From Alkalibacterium sp. AK22 (GTDB lineage: Bacteria; Bacillota; Bacilli; Lactobacillales; Carnobacteriaceae_A), in the NCBI RefSeq assembly GCF_000585255.1, contig NZ_JANL01000006.1, forward strand, positions 1 to 64,000: a stretch of DNA of 64,000 nt, in the 5' to 3' direction. The translations under genes were made by a program, and so were the position numbers. Under the pieces are notes generated by a model. The model ran no database searches and was not told where the DNA came from. It was given only the letters and a program-made list of their open reading frames with translations. Positions 15,613-24,592 of this stretch are shown in pieces (position 1 is the first letter of the stretch; each line of letters begins with the position of its first letter).

Positions 15613-16341
15613 CTATTCAGGAGCATTAGTCAATATCCAGGTCAATGTTGCCTCGTGGTCACCTACAGTAGCGGCGCCCCCAGGAACAGTAAGTGTGACG
15701 TTTGGATTAGGTGTCTCCCCCACAGGCGCAAGCCAACGGGTAAGCCATGTCCCAGCTCCAGTGCCCTCTCCAGCGACGGTTACATTTGCACTCGTTCCAT
15801 TGGAGTCTAACGCTATTGAACCGGCAAGGCCTTCAGGCGTATTGTCACCTCCAACCCCCGGGGTCACAAGGCTTGCATTTTCCAGGTTAAGCACGGCCCC
15901 GGACAATGAAGTTTCACCCTCTTCATCTCTAAACTCACTTAATGAAACAGTCAATGCCCAGCCTTCTCTTGTTCCTCTGCGGTCAGTGACTTGTACAAAG
16001 GGACGTAAGGTTAGGGATTCATACTCTTGGGACTGAGCTGAAATCGCCACCGTTCCAAAATCAAGAGAAGAGACAAAGTCCAAAGTCAGTGGCCCTGAAA
16101 AGCCGGTAACCGGATCATCTGGGTCCCCCGGGTCACGGTCCCCCGGAGTTACTGGAAACGTAATGGATGGGTCTGTTGGATCGACAACAGTAGGTACATC
16201 TGTATCATCTGGGACTATGAACTCAATGGTGACGTCCGACTCTGCTTCGTTCGGATCTGCCATAACTGCCGGTGCCGTCATTACAGAGCAAAACAGGGCG
16301 GCTACTGCCGACAAAGCTACTACTTTATAAGATTTTGACAT
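15613..16341 (-). CDS. WxL-domain surface protein
   Basis: 242 residues: signal peptide (cleavage near 28, AVMA|DPNEAE), a Pro/Asp-rich linker at about 44-80, then a C-terminal WxL domain with the two motifs GWALTVSL near 127 and LTWILTNAP at the very end. The WxL domain binds peptidoglycan non-covalently and displays the protein on the surface. AAGGA lies upstream of the ATG. It lies between the large WxL protein and the DUF916 partner, the canonical WxL cluster order. Confidence 0.92.
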   Translation of the reverse strand: MSKSYKVVALSAVAALFCSVMTAPAVMADPNEAESDVTIEFIVPDDTDVPTVVDPTDPSITFPVTPGDRDPGDPDDPVTGFSGPLTLDFVSSLDFGTVAISAQSQEYESLTLRPFVQVTDRRGTREGWALTVSLSEFRDEEGETSLSGAVLNLENASLVTPGVGGDNTPEGLAGSIALDSNGTSANVTVAGEGTGAGTWLTRWLAPVGETPNPNVTLTVPGGAATVGDHEATLTWILTNAPE

Positions 16342-16371
16342 TGTTTTTCCTTCTTTCCTTACTCTCTTTAG

Positions 16372-18054
16372 CTACGGTCCGTCTGTAAGTGTCCATCTTA
16401 TGGATGTATCGTAGGATCCCGCATATACTTCACCCCCTTGAATTCTAACCTGCGGGCCGTTCATACTGTCCCAGCCGATTGTAGTGACAGGATTCAGACC
16501 TGTTGTACCTGCTAGTATGAGCAGGCTAGTATCGACTGACAACACTTCTGGCGTCCCATCCTTTAAGTAAAACAGCGTATCGGCTAGTTCAAAAGAAGGC
16601 GTTTCTGTTCTTCTCAGAGGCCGTGTCAAACGTGCTGTGAGTTCAAACTGACTACCCGCCCCTCGAGTGTCTCGGATGCTAATAGCCTCCACTTGATTGA
16701 CAATGGAACGTTCAATAATCATCTGCGCAGACTCAATCTTATGCGTACCAAAATCAATCCGTTCAGGGACAAATAAAAGAGTGAGACTACTTTCTTCCAC
16801 AATTACCGTTGATGTAGGCCCCCTACATACACCGTTACTCTGTGAAAACCTGATTTCATCCCCTGAAATCAGGTCTAGGCCTTCAGGGAGACTGAAGGTA
16901 AACCGTCCTTCCTCATCCACCGGGACAAAAAATGTCTGACCCTGAATCTCAATGCGCACAGTCAAATTGGGCGTTCCCGATCCACTGATCATTCGATCAT
17001 TGCTATAGATAGGCGCATCGACAGTAACCAGCGCAATGTCTGCCGGGGGTAAATTCAAGCTCGCTTGTGCGCGGCTGCCTCCGGGTAAAAGCTGAATATC
17101 TAAAACGGGCGTATTGCTCACTCCGCCCAGAAATGCATAGGTTTCTCCGCATTCTAAAGGCAATCCGGATGCAGCTGAATCCGGTGTAATGGTGAGTGTA
17201 AATCGCCACTCCGCCAGCAGACTGATATTCAGAATAGACGAAAATTGGAGTCTGACCGTATTCCCGGTGACCTGAATGTCATTTATAGTCCCAGAAGCTC
17301 GTCCCAACCCTAATAGCCTGGGAACGCTATAAGTAGCTGAATAGTCGACGCTTGCACCGGAAAACGCTGCCGGCAACTCAAAAAAGATATAGGCCGTACT
17401 TAATGCAGACAATCCAATTACGGGTCTAAAGCCATAAGTTAATGAAAGACTGGGTACACCTGTGTTCACACTCGCTGCCAGGCTATGACTTTGAGCTACT
17501 TGAATGTTGGCGACATTAAAGGGTTGAAGCTGTATATTTTGGTCAGACTGGCTTTCCTTAACCGAGCGCTCAATTGTCTCGATATCTTCTGTTGCATCGC
17601 TAACTATGTTCTCTTTGTCTAATTCAGTTTCATGCTTTAGCTCATCCGATTCTTCAGGTAGGAGCGTGTCGGACGTAGACGATTCATGCTGCTTATTTTC
17701 AGGCTTTACAGTCTTTGAGGAGTGTGTGTGGTCATCCGCTAATTCTGCACTGTTTTTAAATGGTTCTGAGTCTGAGTCTGAGTCTGGGTCTGAGTCTGGG
17801 TCTGAGTCTGGGCTTGTATCTTCTTCAAGACTATTTTCTTCTAGCAATCGGTCGTCTTCGACAGCGTGAGACTCTTGAGACAGCTCACTTTCAACTGCTG
17901 CCTCTTCTTTTATACTTAAGGTATCTTTTGAGATGACTTCATTCGTTTCGGCAGATACATAGTTATCACTAGAAAGAATACCCGCACCTGAACTTGGTAA
18001 AATTAATATCAGGATCACAAGTAGCACACTGGTTCTATATCCCTTCTTATGCAT
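16372..18054 (-). CDS. Large WxL-domain surface protein with Ser-Asp repeats
   Basis: 560 residues: signal peptide, a very acidic low-complexity region (about 35-190) including Ser-Asp-Pro repeats at 81-98, beta-rich domains in the middle (about 195-430, including a bacterial Ig-like stretch YSNDRMISGSGTPNLTVRIE), and a C-terminal WxL domain ending SIRWTLTDGP. The acidic stalk probably spans the wall, the middle part is exposed, and the WxL domain anchors it. First gene of the cluster; GGTGGGGGG lies before the ATG. The ligand is unknown; adhesion is the usual suggestion. Confidence 0.88.
   Translation of the reverse strand: MHKKGYRTSVLLVILILILPSSGAGILSSDNYVSAETNEVISKDTLSIKEEAAVESELSQESHAVEDDRLLEENSLEEDTSPDSDPDSDPDSDSDSEPFKNSAELADDHTHSSKTVKPENKQHESSTSDTLLPEESDELKHETELDKENIVSDATEDIETIERSVKESQSDQNIQLQPFNVANIQVAQSHSLAASVNTGVPSLSLTYGFRPVIGLSALSTAYIFFELPAAFSGASVDYSATYSVPRLLGLGRASGTINDIQVTGNTVRLQFSSILNISLLAEWRFTLTITPDSAASGLPLECGETYAFLGGVSNTPVLDIQLLPGGSRAQASLNLPPADIALVTVDAPIYSNDRMISGSGTPNLTVRIEIQGQTFFVPVDEEGRFTFSLPEGLDLISGDEIRFSQSNGVCRGPTSTVIVEESSLTLLFVPERIDFGTHKIESAQMIIERSIVNQVEAISIRDTRGAGSQFELTARLTRPLRRTETPSFELADTLFYLKDGTPEVLSVDTSLLILAGTTGLNPVTTIGWDSMNGPQVRIQGGEVYAGSYDTSIRWTLTDGP
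17764..17813. repeat. Ser-Asp(-Pro) coding repeat
   Basis: Hexanucleotide-type repeats (GAGTCT/GGGTCT on the plus strand) encode DSDPDSDPDSDSDS. Such tracts vary in length by slippage and may alter the reach of the surface protein. Confidence 0.9.
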
Positions 18055-18193
18055 ACGGTACCCCCCACCATATTAACTCTATTATTTTTTATAACTTGCT
18101 TTCCTATTATAAAATTACCACAAATTTATTTTTTTAGCTAAAAATAAACTCAAAATCATGGTTGAATAATCTTTCTGCCCATTGCATATTAAT

Positions 18194-18235
18194 AAAAAAA
18201 CCCTTCACTACTCAATGAACAGTAGTGAAGGGTTT
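18194..18235 (-). terminator. Terminator of glyA (possibly bidirectional)
   Basis: AAACCCTTCACTACT pairs with AGTAGTGAAGGGTTT around CAATGAAC; U runs exist on both sides. 17 bases past the glyA stop. Confidence 0.92.
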
Positions 18236-18251
18236 TTCGGATCCATTTTAT

Positions 18252-19484
18252 TTATTTGTGCAGCGGAAAACGCGCCGTCAGCTTATGAACAGCTGTTTTG
18301 ATTTCTGACAGTTTGTCTTGGTCGTCCTTGTTATTCAGAGCCTGAACAATCAGTTCGGCAACTTCTCTGCATTCTTCTTCCTTAAAGCCCCGGGTCGTTA
18401 CAGCGGGGGTTCCAATGCGAATACCACTTGTTTTGAAGGGTCCGAGTGTGTCGAACGGAATGGAGTTTTTGTTGATGGTAATCCCGACTTCATCCAGCAG
18501 GGCTTCTGCCTGCTTGCCGTTCATACCAAAGTCCGACACTTCCATCAGCAGCAAGTGATTGTCCGTTCCTCCGCTGATCAGGCGACCTTTTGACGGATTC
18601 AATACCTCTGCCATAGCGCGGGCATTGGCTTTGATTTGCTTGGTGTACTCCTTGAATTCCGGCTGTAAAGCTTCTCTGAAGGCGACAGCTTTAGCCGCAA
18701 TCACATGCTCTAGCGGGCCCCCCTGAATGCCGGGAAAAATGGCACTGTTCAGTTTCTTGCCGAACGCCTCTTTGGCCAGAATCAGACCCCCTCTTGGTCC
18801 ACGCAGCGTCTTATGGGTCGTGCTTGTCAGCACATCTGCATATGGAACCGGGTCAGGATGTTCACCGGTTGCAATTAAACCGGCAATGTGCGCCATGTCC
18901 ACCATCAAAATTGCGCCTACTTCGTCCGCAATCTCACGGAACATGGCAAAGTCGATGGCTCTCGGATAGGCACTGTAGCCGGTGATGATCATTTTAGGCC
19001 GATGCTTTAGCGCCAGCTGCCTGACCTGGTCATAGTCGATTGTTTCGGTTTGGGGATCCACTCCATAAGGAACGACCTGATATAGCTTACCGCTGAAATT
19101 GACTGGAGACCCGTGTGTCAGATGTCCCCCGTGATTCAAATTCATGCCCATATAGGTGTCGCCTGGTTCCATAAAAGTCTGGAACACAGCCATATTCGCC
19201 TGGGAACCGGAGTGCGGCTGAACATTCGCATACTCCGCTCCAAACAGTTCCTTGATTCGGTCGATAGCCAGATTCTCGATCTTATCGACAAATTCACAGC
19301 CGCCATAGTAGCGCTTGCCGGGATAGCCTTCTGCATATTTATTGGTCAGTACACTGCCCTGCGCCTCCATTACAGCCCGGGACACAAAATTTTCTGACGC
19401 AATCAGTTCGATGCTTTCTTCTTGACGCTTCTTTTCCAGTTCAATCGCTTCAAATACTTCCTGATCATAAACGGTTTCCATCAT
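18252..19484 (-). CDS. glyA: Serine hydroxymethyltransferase
   Basis: 410 residues from the ATG at 19484 (GGGAG ten bases upstream); the frame extends nine codons more but without a site. The PLP lysine is Lys225 in [21 protein letters not shown] near 26-33 and DMAHIAGL near 196 are family landmarks. It interconverts serine and glycine with tetrahydrofolate, feeding one-carbon units, in the cytoplasm as a PLP-dependent oligomer. Single gene, terminator directly behind. Confidence 0.96.
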   Translation of the reverse strand: MMETVYDQEVFEAIELEKKRQEESIELIASENFVSRAVMEAQGSVLTNKYAEGYPGKRYYGGCEFVDKIENLAIDRIKELFGAEYANVQPHSGSQANMAVFQTFMEPGDTYMGMNLNHGGHLTHGSPVNFSGKLYQVVPYGVDPQTETIDYDQVRQLALKHRPKMIITGYSAYPRAIDFAMFREIADEVGAILMVDMAHIAGLIATGEHPDPVPYADVLTSTTHKTLRGPRGGLILAKEAFGKKLNSAIFPGIQGGPLEHVIAAKAVAFREALQPEFKEYTKQIKANARAMAEVLNPSKGRLISGGTDNHLLLMEVSDFGMNGKQAEALLDEVGITINKNSIPFDTLGPFKTSGIRIGTPAVTTRGFKEEECREVAELIVQALNNKDDQDKLSEIKTAVHKLTARFPLHK

Positions 19485-19618
19485 TTCTGATCCACTCCCT
19501 AAAAAAATCAATTCGTTTCTAGCAGTATAGCATAGTCACATGGAAAATCAGTTACTTTCATAAGGAAAGACCAAATATTTCCCCTCCTGCTTGTAGTGCC
19601 CTCTCCATAGGCTTTGTC

Positions 19619-19647
19619 TTGACATATTGATGAAGCGGGTATATTCT
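19619..19647 (+). promoter_or_regulatory. Promoter of the ABC-F leader
   Basis: TTGACA at 19619-19624, 17-bp spacer, TATTCT at 19642-19647. It starts an untranslated leader of nearly 290 bases in front of the ABC-F gene. Confidence 0.65.
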
Positions 19648-19755
19648 GTCCTTAACCAAACAGGACAGGAGTGTTATTTGAGCCGATGCGTAACTAATCT
19701 CATTTTTCAAGTCGAAAAGAAGTAGAATAAGACTAAAAGGACGGTCTTATTTATC

Positions 19756-19806
19756 ATGCCTTTTCAGACTCAAATGGGATTAACCGACGATTGGGTTAAA
19801 TACTAA
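19756..19806 (+). CDS. Candidate 16-residue leader peptide
   Basis: An ATG opens MPFQTQMGLTDDWVKY and stops at TAA, 44 bases before a terminator hairpin. AAAAGGA lies 14 bases upstream, rather far. Antibiotic-responsive ABC-F genes in Firmicutes often carry a short ORF at this place whose stalled translation prevents the terminator from forming. Existence of translation is inferred. Confidence 0.4.
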   Translation: MPFQTQMGLTDDWVKY

Positions 19807-19849
19807 AGACTCCTGTATATTTTTGTCTTTCATTTAATCTGTCTATCTT

Positions 19850-19887
19850 CCTCCCTTTTTGTCTGAAAACAAAGGGGAGGTTTTTTT
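19850..19887 (+). terminator. Attenuator terminator before the ABC-F gene
   Basis: CCTCCCTTTTTGT pairs with ACAAAGGGGAGG, then TTTTTTT. It lies between the leader promoter and the ABC-F start with no gene end close by, so it must be read through for expression: the mark of transcription attenuation. Confidence 0.85.
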
Positions 19888-19941
19888 GATGAAAAAATGA
19901 GCATTCAATCCAGAAACTAAATGGGAAAAGGAATGATTGCT

Positions 19942-21513
19942 ATGCCATTGGTATCACTAAAAAAATTGAAAAAGAGTTATGGAGACCGGCTTTTATTTGA
20001 TATCGAGAAGCTGCAGATTGAAGACAGCGACCGGATTGGACTGGTCGGTACGAATGGCAGCGGAAAAACGACGCTGTTTCGCTTGATTAAAGGACTGGAA
20101 GAGCCGGATGAAGGTGTTATTGAGCGCCAGACGACAGTTGAACTGCTCCCTCAGCTGAAAGACGCCATCGGTCCGAAAAGCGGCGGCGAGGTCACGGCTG
20201 ACTATATCGTTCAGGCACTGAATAAACGGCCCAAACTCCTTTTAGCAGACGAACCGACCACACACTTGGATATCCGTCACATCGATTGGGTAGAAAAGTC
20301 ATTTAAACAGTTTAATGGGGCATTTTTAGTGGTCTCCCACGACCGGACCTTTCTCGATCAGGTCTGTACGACAATCTGGGAGCTAGACGGTGAGACCGTT
20401 ACTGTTTATCCGGGCAACTACACGGCTTATAAGCGGGAAAAAGAACACCAGAACCAGCATCAGCAGACAGAATATGAAAAATACACAAACAAACTCCGTC
20501 AGTTGACGCAGGCCAAAGAGAGAAAAGCCCGTCAGGCAGTCAATGCCACTAAGCGCAAGGCAAAAGTGGGCGATTCGGAATACAACTTGAAAGGATCGGC
20601 TCCTTATTTTCAGAAAAAGTCAAAAAAACTGCAGCAAGTACAAAAGGCGATGGACAGCCGGATTGAGCAGCTGGAAAAAGTCGACAAGCCTAAGGAGCAG
20701 GAAGGCATTACTATTGAACTGCCCGACATGGAAAAAATAGCACGGCGCTTTGTCATCCGAGCGAAAGACAGCTCCGGTGGCTTTCCTGAAAAAACATTAT
20801 GGACAAAGAGTACTTTTTCACTTAAAGGTGGAGAAAAGGTTGCTTTGATGGGAGCGAACGGCAGCGGCAAGACGACGCTGATCCATAAGCTATTAAACGG
20901 TGACGACGCTATTCAAGTGTCTCCCGCATTGAAAATCGGTTATTTCTCTCAGGACTTGAGTACACTGGAAGCATCCGAGTCGATTTTGGAAAATATCAAA
21001 TTGGATGCCGTTCAGTCCGAAACACTGATCCGTATTATTCTCGCTCAACTCCAGTTCAGAGGAGATGATGTCTACAAGCCGGTTTCTGTCTTGAGTGGCG
21101 GCGAACGGGTGAAAGTCGCTCTGGCCAAGTTAATCGCCGGTGACTATAATATGCTGATCCTAGACGAGCCAACCAACTTTTTGGATATCCAAGCCGTTGA
21201 AGCTCTTGAAGGATTACTCGCAGGCTATCCGGGAAGCATCCTCTTTGTCTCTCACGACCGGTCATTTGTTAACCGGACTGCGACTAAACTGTGGGTGATT
21301 GAGGATCAGAACATACAGGAATTTGAAGGCACCTTGGATATATGGGAAAAGGCCAGACAAAAGCAACCCTCTGTATGTTCCACAGAAGAAGAGCTGATGA
21401 GACTTGAAAATAAAACCGCAGAAGTTTTAGGTTCGTTGTCTCTTGCTTTTTCTGAAGAAAAAGACAGGGAGTTTAAAGACCTGCTTCAAAAGAAAAAAGA
21501 GCTTCAAGAATAG
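19942..21513 (+). CDS. ABC-F ribosomal protection protein
   Basis: 523 residues from the ATG at 19942 (AAAAGGA ten bases upstream; an ATG at 19921 has none). Two ABC domains in one chain with no membrane part: first Walker A GTNGSGKTT near 36 with signature KSGGE and LLADEPTTHLD; a basic linker (KERKARQAVNATKRKAK); second Walker A GANGSGKTT, signature LSGGERVKVALA and LILDEPTNFLDI. The first signature lies unusually close to Walker A, as in Vga/VmlR/Msr-type proteins that expel lincosamides, streptogramins, pleuromutilins or macrolides from the ribosome. The attenuated leader fits that role. The exact drug range cannot be read. Confidence 0.85.
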   Translation: MPLVSLKKLKKSYGDRLLFDIEKLQIEDSDRIGLVGTNGSGKTTLFRLIKGLEEPDEGVIERQTTVELLPQLKDAIGPKSGGEVTADYIVQALNKRPKLLLADEPTTHLDIRHIDWVEKSFKQFNGAFLVVSHDRTFLDQVCTTIWELDGETVTVYPGNYTAYKREKEHQNQHQQTEYEKYTNKLRQLTQAKERKARQAVNATKRKAKVGDSEYNLKGSAPYFQKKSKKLQQVQKAMDSRIEQLEKVDKPKEQEGITIELPDMEKIARRFVIRAKDSSGGFPEKTLWTKSTFSLKGGEKVALMGANGSGKTTLIHKLLNGDDAIQVSPALKIGYFSQDLSTLEASESILENIKLDAVQSETLIRIILAQLQFRGDDVYKPVSVLSGGERVKVALAKLIAGDYNMLILDEPTNFLDIQAVEALEGLLAGYPGSILFVSHDRSFVNRTATKLWVIEDQNIQEFEGTLDIWEKARQKQPSVCSTEEELMRLENKTAEVLGSLSLAFSEEKDREFKDLLQKKKELQE

Positions 21514-21528
21514 CAAAAACGCATACGA

Positions 21529-21568
21529 AAAACCAGGATGGACAGTATCAGCTGTCCATCCTGGTTTT
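21529..21568 (+). terminator. Terminator of the ABC-F gene
   Basis: AAAACCAGGATGGACAG pairs with its complement around a 5-base loop and ends in TTTT, 16 bases past the stop. Confidence 0.9.
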
Positions 21569-21667
21569 CTCTGTTTCGGTCCGGTTTCCTTTATGTCTTC
21601 AAAACCGAAACTTTTCGCTTATCCCTTTTTCAAAGTCAACGCGTGTCCTCGGCAGTTCTGGTGGGCT

Positions 21668-21931
21668 TTAGCCCCTTTTTCCTGCAGCCTGACGGAACAT
21701 ATCTTCAACGACGATATCAAACATTTCCCCTTGGCTAGCGCAGTATTCCAGCACTTCCCAAGGTTTGTTCGTGTGGAAATGGACTTTCACCAGTGTTTCA
21801 TCTCCAACCGCCAGCAGACAGTCGCCTTCAAAGGTGTCTGAAATATAGTGATGAATATCGCTTTCAGACAACGCTTCTCCTTCAATCAAAAGCTGCATGT
21901 CATAGCGGTAATCTCCTGCATCAATCGACAT
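21668..21931 (-). CDS. Stand-alone FakA/YloV C-terminal-like domain
   Basis: 87 residues. The stretch EGDCLLAVGDETLVKVHFHT followed by NKPWEVLEYCASQGEMFDI corresponds to the C-terminal part of FakA/YloV (DegV-binding fatty acid kinase; DhaL-DegV-type fold), where GDsllvVgde.lvKVHvHT is characteristic. The kinase DhaL domain is absent. Small free-standing versions occur in Lactobacillales, usually annotated as 'kinase to dihydroxyacetone kinase'. GGAGGAG precedes the ATG. Role unknown; it cannot phosphorylate by itself. Confidence 0.7.
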   Translation of the reverse strand: MSIDAGDYRYDMQLLIEGEALSESDIHHYISDTFEGDCLLAVGDETLVKVHFHTNKPWEVLEYCASQGEMFDIVVEDMFRQAAGKRG

Positions 21932-22002
21932 AGAATCTCCTCCTCATTTGTGTGACGGATTGTTCAAATAATGTTACTCATCGGCTATAAAGTCATTGAA
22001 CC

Positions 22003-22542
22003 TCAATCAGAGTCCAGATGAATGCGACTAGCTGTCGCTCCTGTCTGATTTAAATACTTGCCTTGGTAGCCTTCAGTTGTTTTGTCGACCTCTGCAATCA
22101 CCAGCTGGCAGACACGCATACCTACTTCGAGCTCAACGGGCACCCGGTTAGCATTAAAGAGTTCCAAAGTAATCTCACCTGAAAAGCCCGGATCAATCCA
22201 ACCGGCATTTTGAATAAAGACACCCAGTCGTCCAATCGAGCTGCGCCCTTCGACAAAGGCGGTGAGGTGCTTGGGTAGGCGGATTGTTTCCTTGGTCGTA
22301 GCCAGCAGGAAAGACTGAGGTGGAATGACAACCCGCTCACCGTCTTTGATTGTTTTTTCCACATAGGCCGGCGACGGATCTTTTACAGACAGCATCGGTG
22401 TGGACAGCTCATCAATAAGTGAAAAGTGTTCCCCTAAGCGCAAATCAACAGAAGCTGGCTGAAGACTGTGTGCATCAAAAGGGGTGATACTCAACGTTTC
22501 ATCTTTATGATAGTCGCCTATCGTCTGGCCTGACAAAATCAT
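22003..22542 (-). CDS. dcd: dCTP deaminase (Dcd family)
   Basis: 179 residues from the ATG at 22542; upstream codons belong to the overlap with the zinc GTPase gene. Motifs: RSSIGRLGV at 100-108 and [17 protein letters not shown] at 112-128 with catalytic Glu123, as in trimeric dCTP deaminases of the dUTPase superfamily. It makes dUTP from dCTP for thymidylate synthesis; a bifunctional dCTP deaminase/dUTPase cannot be excluded. Only four bases separate it from the preceding gene, so it shares the Zur-type promoter. Confidence 0.9.
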   Translation of the reverse strand: MILSGQTIGDYHKDETLSITPFDAHSLQPASVDLRLGEHFSLIDELSTPMLSVKDPSPAYVEKTIKDGERVVIPPQSFLLATTKETIRLPKHLTAFVEGRSSIGRLGVFIQNAGWIDPGFSGEITLELFNANRVPVELEVGMRVCQLVIAEVDKTTEGYQGKYLNQTGATASRIHLDSD

Positions 22543-22546
22543 CACC

Positions 22547-23752
22547 TTAGCCCCTTTCGTTTGAAATAATCCAGTTGAACGGATCTTCAAACACGGACCA
22601 GTCCTGCTTCATCTCTTCATCTGACAGTTCACATGCGGCCAAGCCTTTTTTGATATAATCTGGATCCAAATCCATACCAATAAAGACCAGCTTGCTGTGT
22701 CGGTCACCATAAGTGTCATGCCAGGTTTCTTTGACTTCCGGATTTTCTGCTAAAATACTTTCCTGATCTTCTTTAGAGAGGGAAGCAACCCAGTAGGACA
22801 AAGGTTCCGCATTGACAGAAGAGCCAGCTTGCGAAAACAGCAGGGCCATGTCGGTGTGCGTCGGACACCAGGCAATTCCTTTCATCCGTACGATATTTTT
22901 AGGCAGCTGATTTAGCCAGTCCAAGAGGCGTCTAGTGTGAAGCGGTTTTTCAATTCTTTGAGTATACGAACTGATCCCGTACTCTTCTGTTTCCGGCACA
23001 TGGTTTTCAACGCCTTCATTTAGTTCCTTAAGCCAGCCGGCTGACTGGCTTGCTTTTTCAAAGTCAAAAAGGTTGGTGTTCATAATTTCTGACGGCTCAA
23101 CGCGGCTGAACTGAGAATGAATGATTTTGGCTTCAGGCTGTAAGGTTCTGACGACACTTTCCAGCTGTTTTAGCTCTTCTTTGGATACCAGGTCCGTTTT
23201 GTTGATGATCAGCACGTCGCAAAATTCAATCTGATCTAAAAGCAGGTCTGCAATGTTGCGCTCGTCTTCTTCGCTGACTCCTTGGCTGCGCTCCAGCAGG
23301 CTATCTCCTGAACCAAAATCAGCCCAGAATCGGTGAGCATCCACGACGGTGACCATTGTGTCTAGCCGGCATAAGCTGGCCAGGTCGATGTCCATCTGTT
23401 CATCTAAATAAGAAAACGTCTGTGCGACCGGAACCGGCTCACTGATACCGGACGATTCAATTAGAATATAGTCGATGTCGCCTTGCTGTACAAGCTTTTC
23501 AACTTCCACAAGCAAGTCCTCTCTCAACGTACAGCAGATGCAGCCATTTGACATCTCGACTAGCTTTTCTTCGGTTCTCGAAAAACTTCCCTGGTTTTGA
23601 ACCAGCTCACTGTCGATATTGATCTCGCTCATGTCATTGACAATCACTGCGACTTTCATTCCCTCACGGTTGTTGAGTACATGGTTAAGTAATGTCGTTT
23701 TACCGGATCCTAAGTAGCCACTTAAGACTGTTACTGGAATTTTTTGCATCAT
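22547..23752 (-). CDS. COG0523 zinc-handling GTPase (ZagA/YciC type)
   Basis: 401 residues from the ATG at 23752 (AGGAG eight bases upstream). G3E-family P-loop: Walker [10 protein letters not shown] at 12-20, the metal motif CICC at 71-74, LIINKTDLV near 210, and a CobW C-terminal domain. Proteins of this group move zinc to client enzymes during zinc shortage. A 29-bp palindrome matching Zur boxes lies immediately upstream, which strongly supports zinc control. No His-rich loop is visible, unlike many relatives. dcd follows directly. Confidence 0.9.
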   Translation of the reverse strand: MMQKIPVTVLSGYLGSGKTTLLNHVLNNREGMKVAVIVNDMSEINIDSELVQNQGSFSRTEEKLVEMSNGCICCTLREDLLVEVEKLVQQGDIDYILIESSGISEPVPVAQTFSYLDEQMDIDLASLCRLDTMVTVVDAHRFWADFGSGDSLLERSQGVSEEDERNIADLLLDQIEFCDVLIINKTDLVSKEELKQLESVVRTLQPEAKIIHSQFSRVEPSEIMNTNLFDFEKASQSAGWLKELNEGVENHVPETEEYGISSYTQRIEKPLHTRRLLDWLNQLPKNIVRMKGIAWCPTHTDMALLFSQAGSSVNAEPLSYWVASLSKEDQESILAENPEVKETWHDTYGDRHSKLVFIGMDLDPDYIKKGLAACELSDEEMKQDWSVFEDPFNWIISNERG

Positions 23753-23764
23753 TAATTTTTCTCC

Positions 23765-23793
23765 TTTTAAATCGTAATCGTTACGATTTAAAA
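23765..23793. promoter_or_regulatory. Zur-type operator
   Basis: A 29-bp palindrome with core TCGTAATCGTTACGA, arms TTTTAAATCGTAA and complement around TCG. It matches the Zur consensus TCGTAATNATTACGA at all but one position and lies 13 bp before the zinc GTPase start. Confidence 0.85.
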
Positions 23794-23945
23794 CTTTACA
23801 GCCTCTCTTGCCTATTGTCAAGGCGAAGAAGCGTATCCCGTTCGTTTAATTGAGAAAATAAGCAGCCTGACGGGCGGAAAAGCGGGAGTCCCCTGCTTTT
23901 TCAAAGCAAAAATCAAGGTTGCTCTGCAGCCGATTTCCACTCTTC

Positions 23946-24062
23946 TTACTCGTGCTTTTCTATTCTTTTCAAAGTTTCTAAAATATCAGTCAGTACGTTC
24001 ACGCCTTTTCGACAGTAATACACTATAACTATCCCCAGTATTACATAAAAATTAACTTCCAC
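23946..24062 (-). CDS. Possible 38-residue membrane peptide
   Basis: A GTG at 24062 with AAAGGAG seven bases upstream opens a short protein: hydrophobic 4-18 (FYVILGIVIVYYCRKG) then an amphipathic charged tail ending RIEKHE. Size and layout resemble type I toxin or small regulatory membrane peptides, but there is no sequence match I can name. The frame is open further upstream without a start site. Confidence 0.35.
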   Translation of the reverse strand: MEVNFYVILGIVIVYYCRKGVNVLTDILETLKRIEKHE

Positions 24063-24202
24063 TTCTTTGCTCCTTTCTGTCTGTTCAAAGCTGGCGACTA
24101 AGTATCCCCTTCGCGTTGCATTTGTGCCGACTCGGTTAATAATATATACTGATATCATTATTGTTTAATCCACCCTTTATATAAGGGCTAAAGGAGTCTG
24201 AT

Positions 24203-24592
24203 ATGAATAAGACCATCAAAATCAAGCGGGACCCCTTATTTTTTAGAGGACAGTCTCTGCTTAGCGTATACATAAATGAAGAAAAAGTCAGCAAGCTATC
24301 TTCAGGTGAAGAAAAGAAACTGTCTTTCCACACAGAACACGCGTCACTGAGAGTCTCCCTGTTTGGCGAGCGCAGTAATACCCTTGAAGTTTCAGCAAAT
24401 GACCATATCCGAGTCACAATCGCTTCCTGGGCCATATGGGTCTATCTGTTTAAACTCCTCGTGCTGCCCGTCAGCCTTGTATACTTTGAGCTATTCCCCC
24501 CCTTCACGTCCTTGCTTCTTTTGCTGGGGACTTTCAGCTTGTGCCACCTTTTCTTAAAACCTTTCAAACTTTTTAAAGAGTCAGATAACTAA
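24203..24592 (+). CDS. Membrane protein, unknown
   Basis: 129 residues: a soluble, basic N-terminal half of beta-like pattern (KIKRDPLFFRGQSLLSVYIN, then SLRVSLFGERS) and two hydrophobic segments at about 75-97 and 99-117. AAGGAG lies six bases before the ATG. The N-terminal pattern resembles a small beta-sandwich, but I cannot place the family. Confidence 0.6.
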   Translation: MNKTIKIKRDPLFFRGQSLLSVYINEEKVSKLSSGEEKKLSFHTEHASLRVSLFGERSNTLEVSANDHIRVTIASWAIWVYLFKLLVLPVSLVYFELFPPFTSLLLLLGTFSLCHLFLKPFKLFKESDN

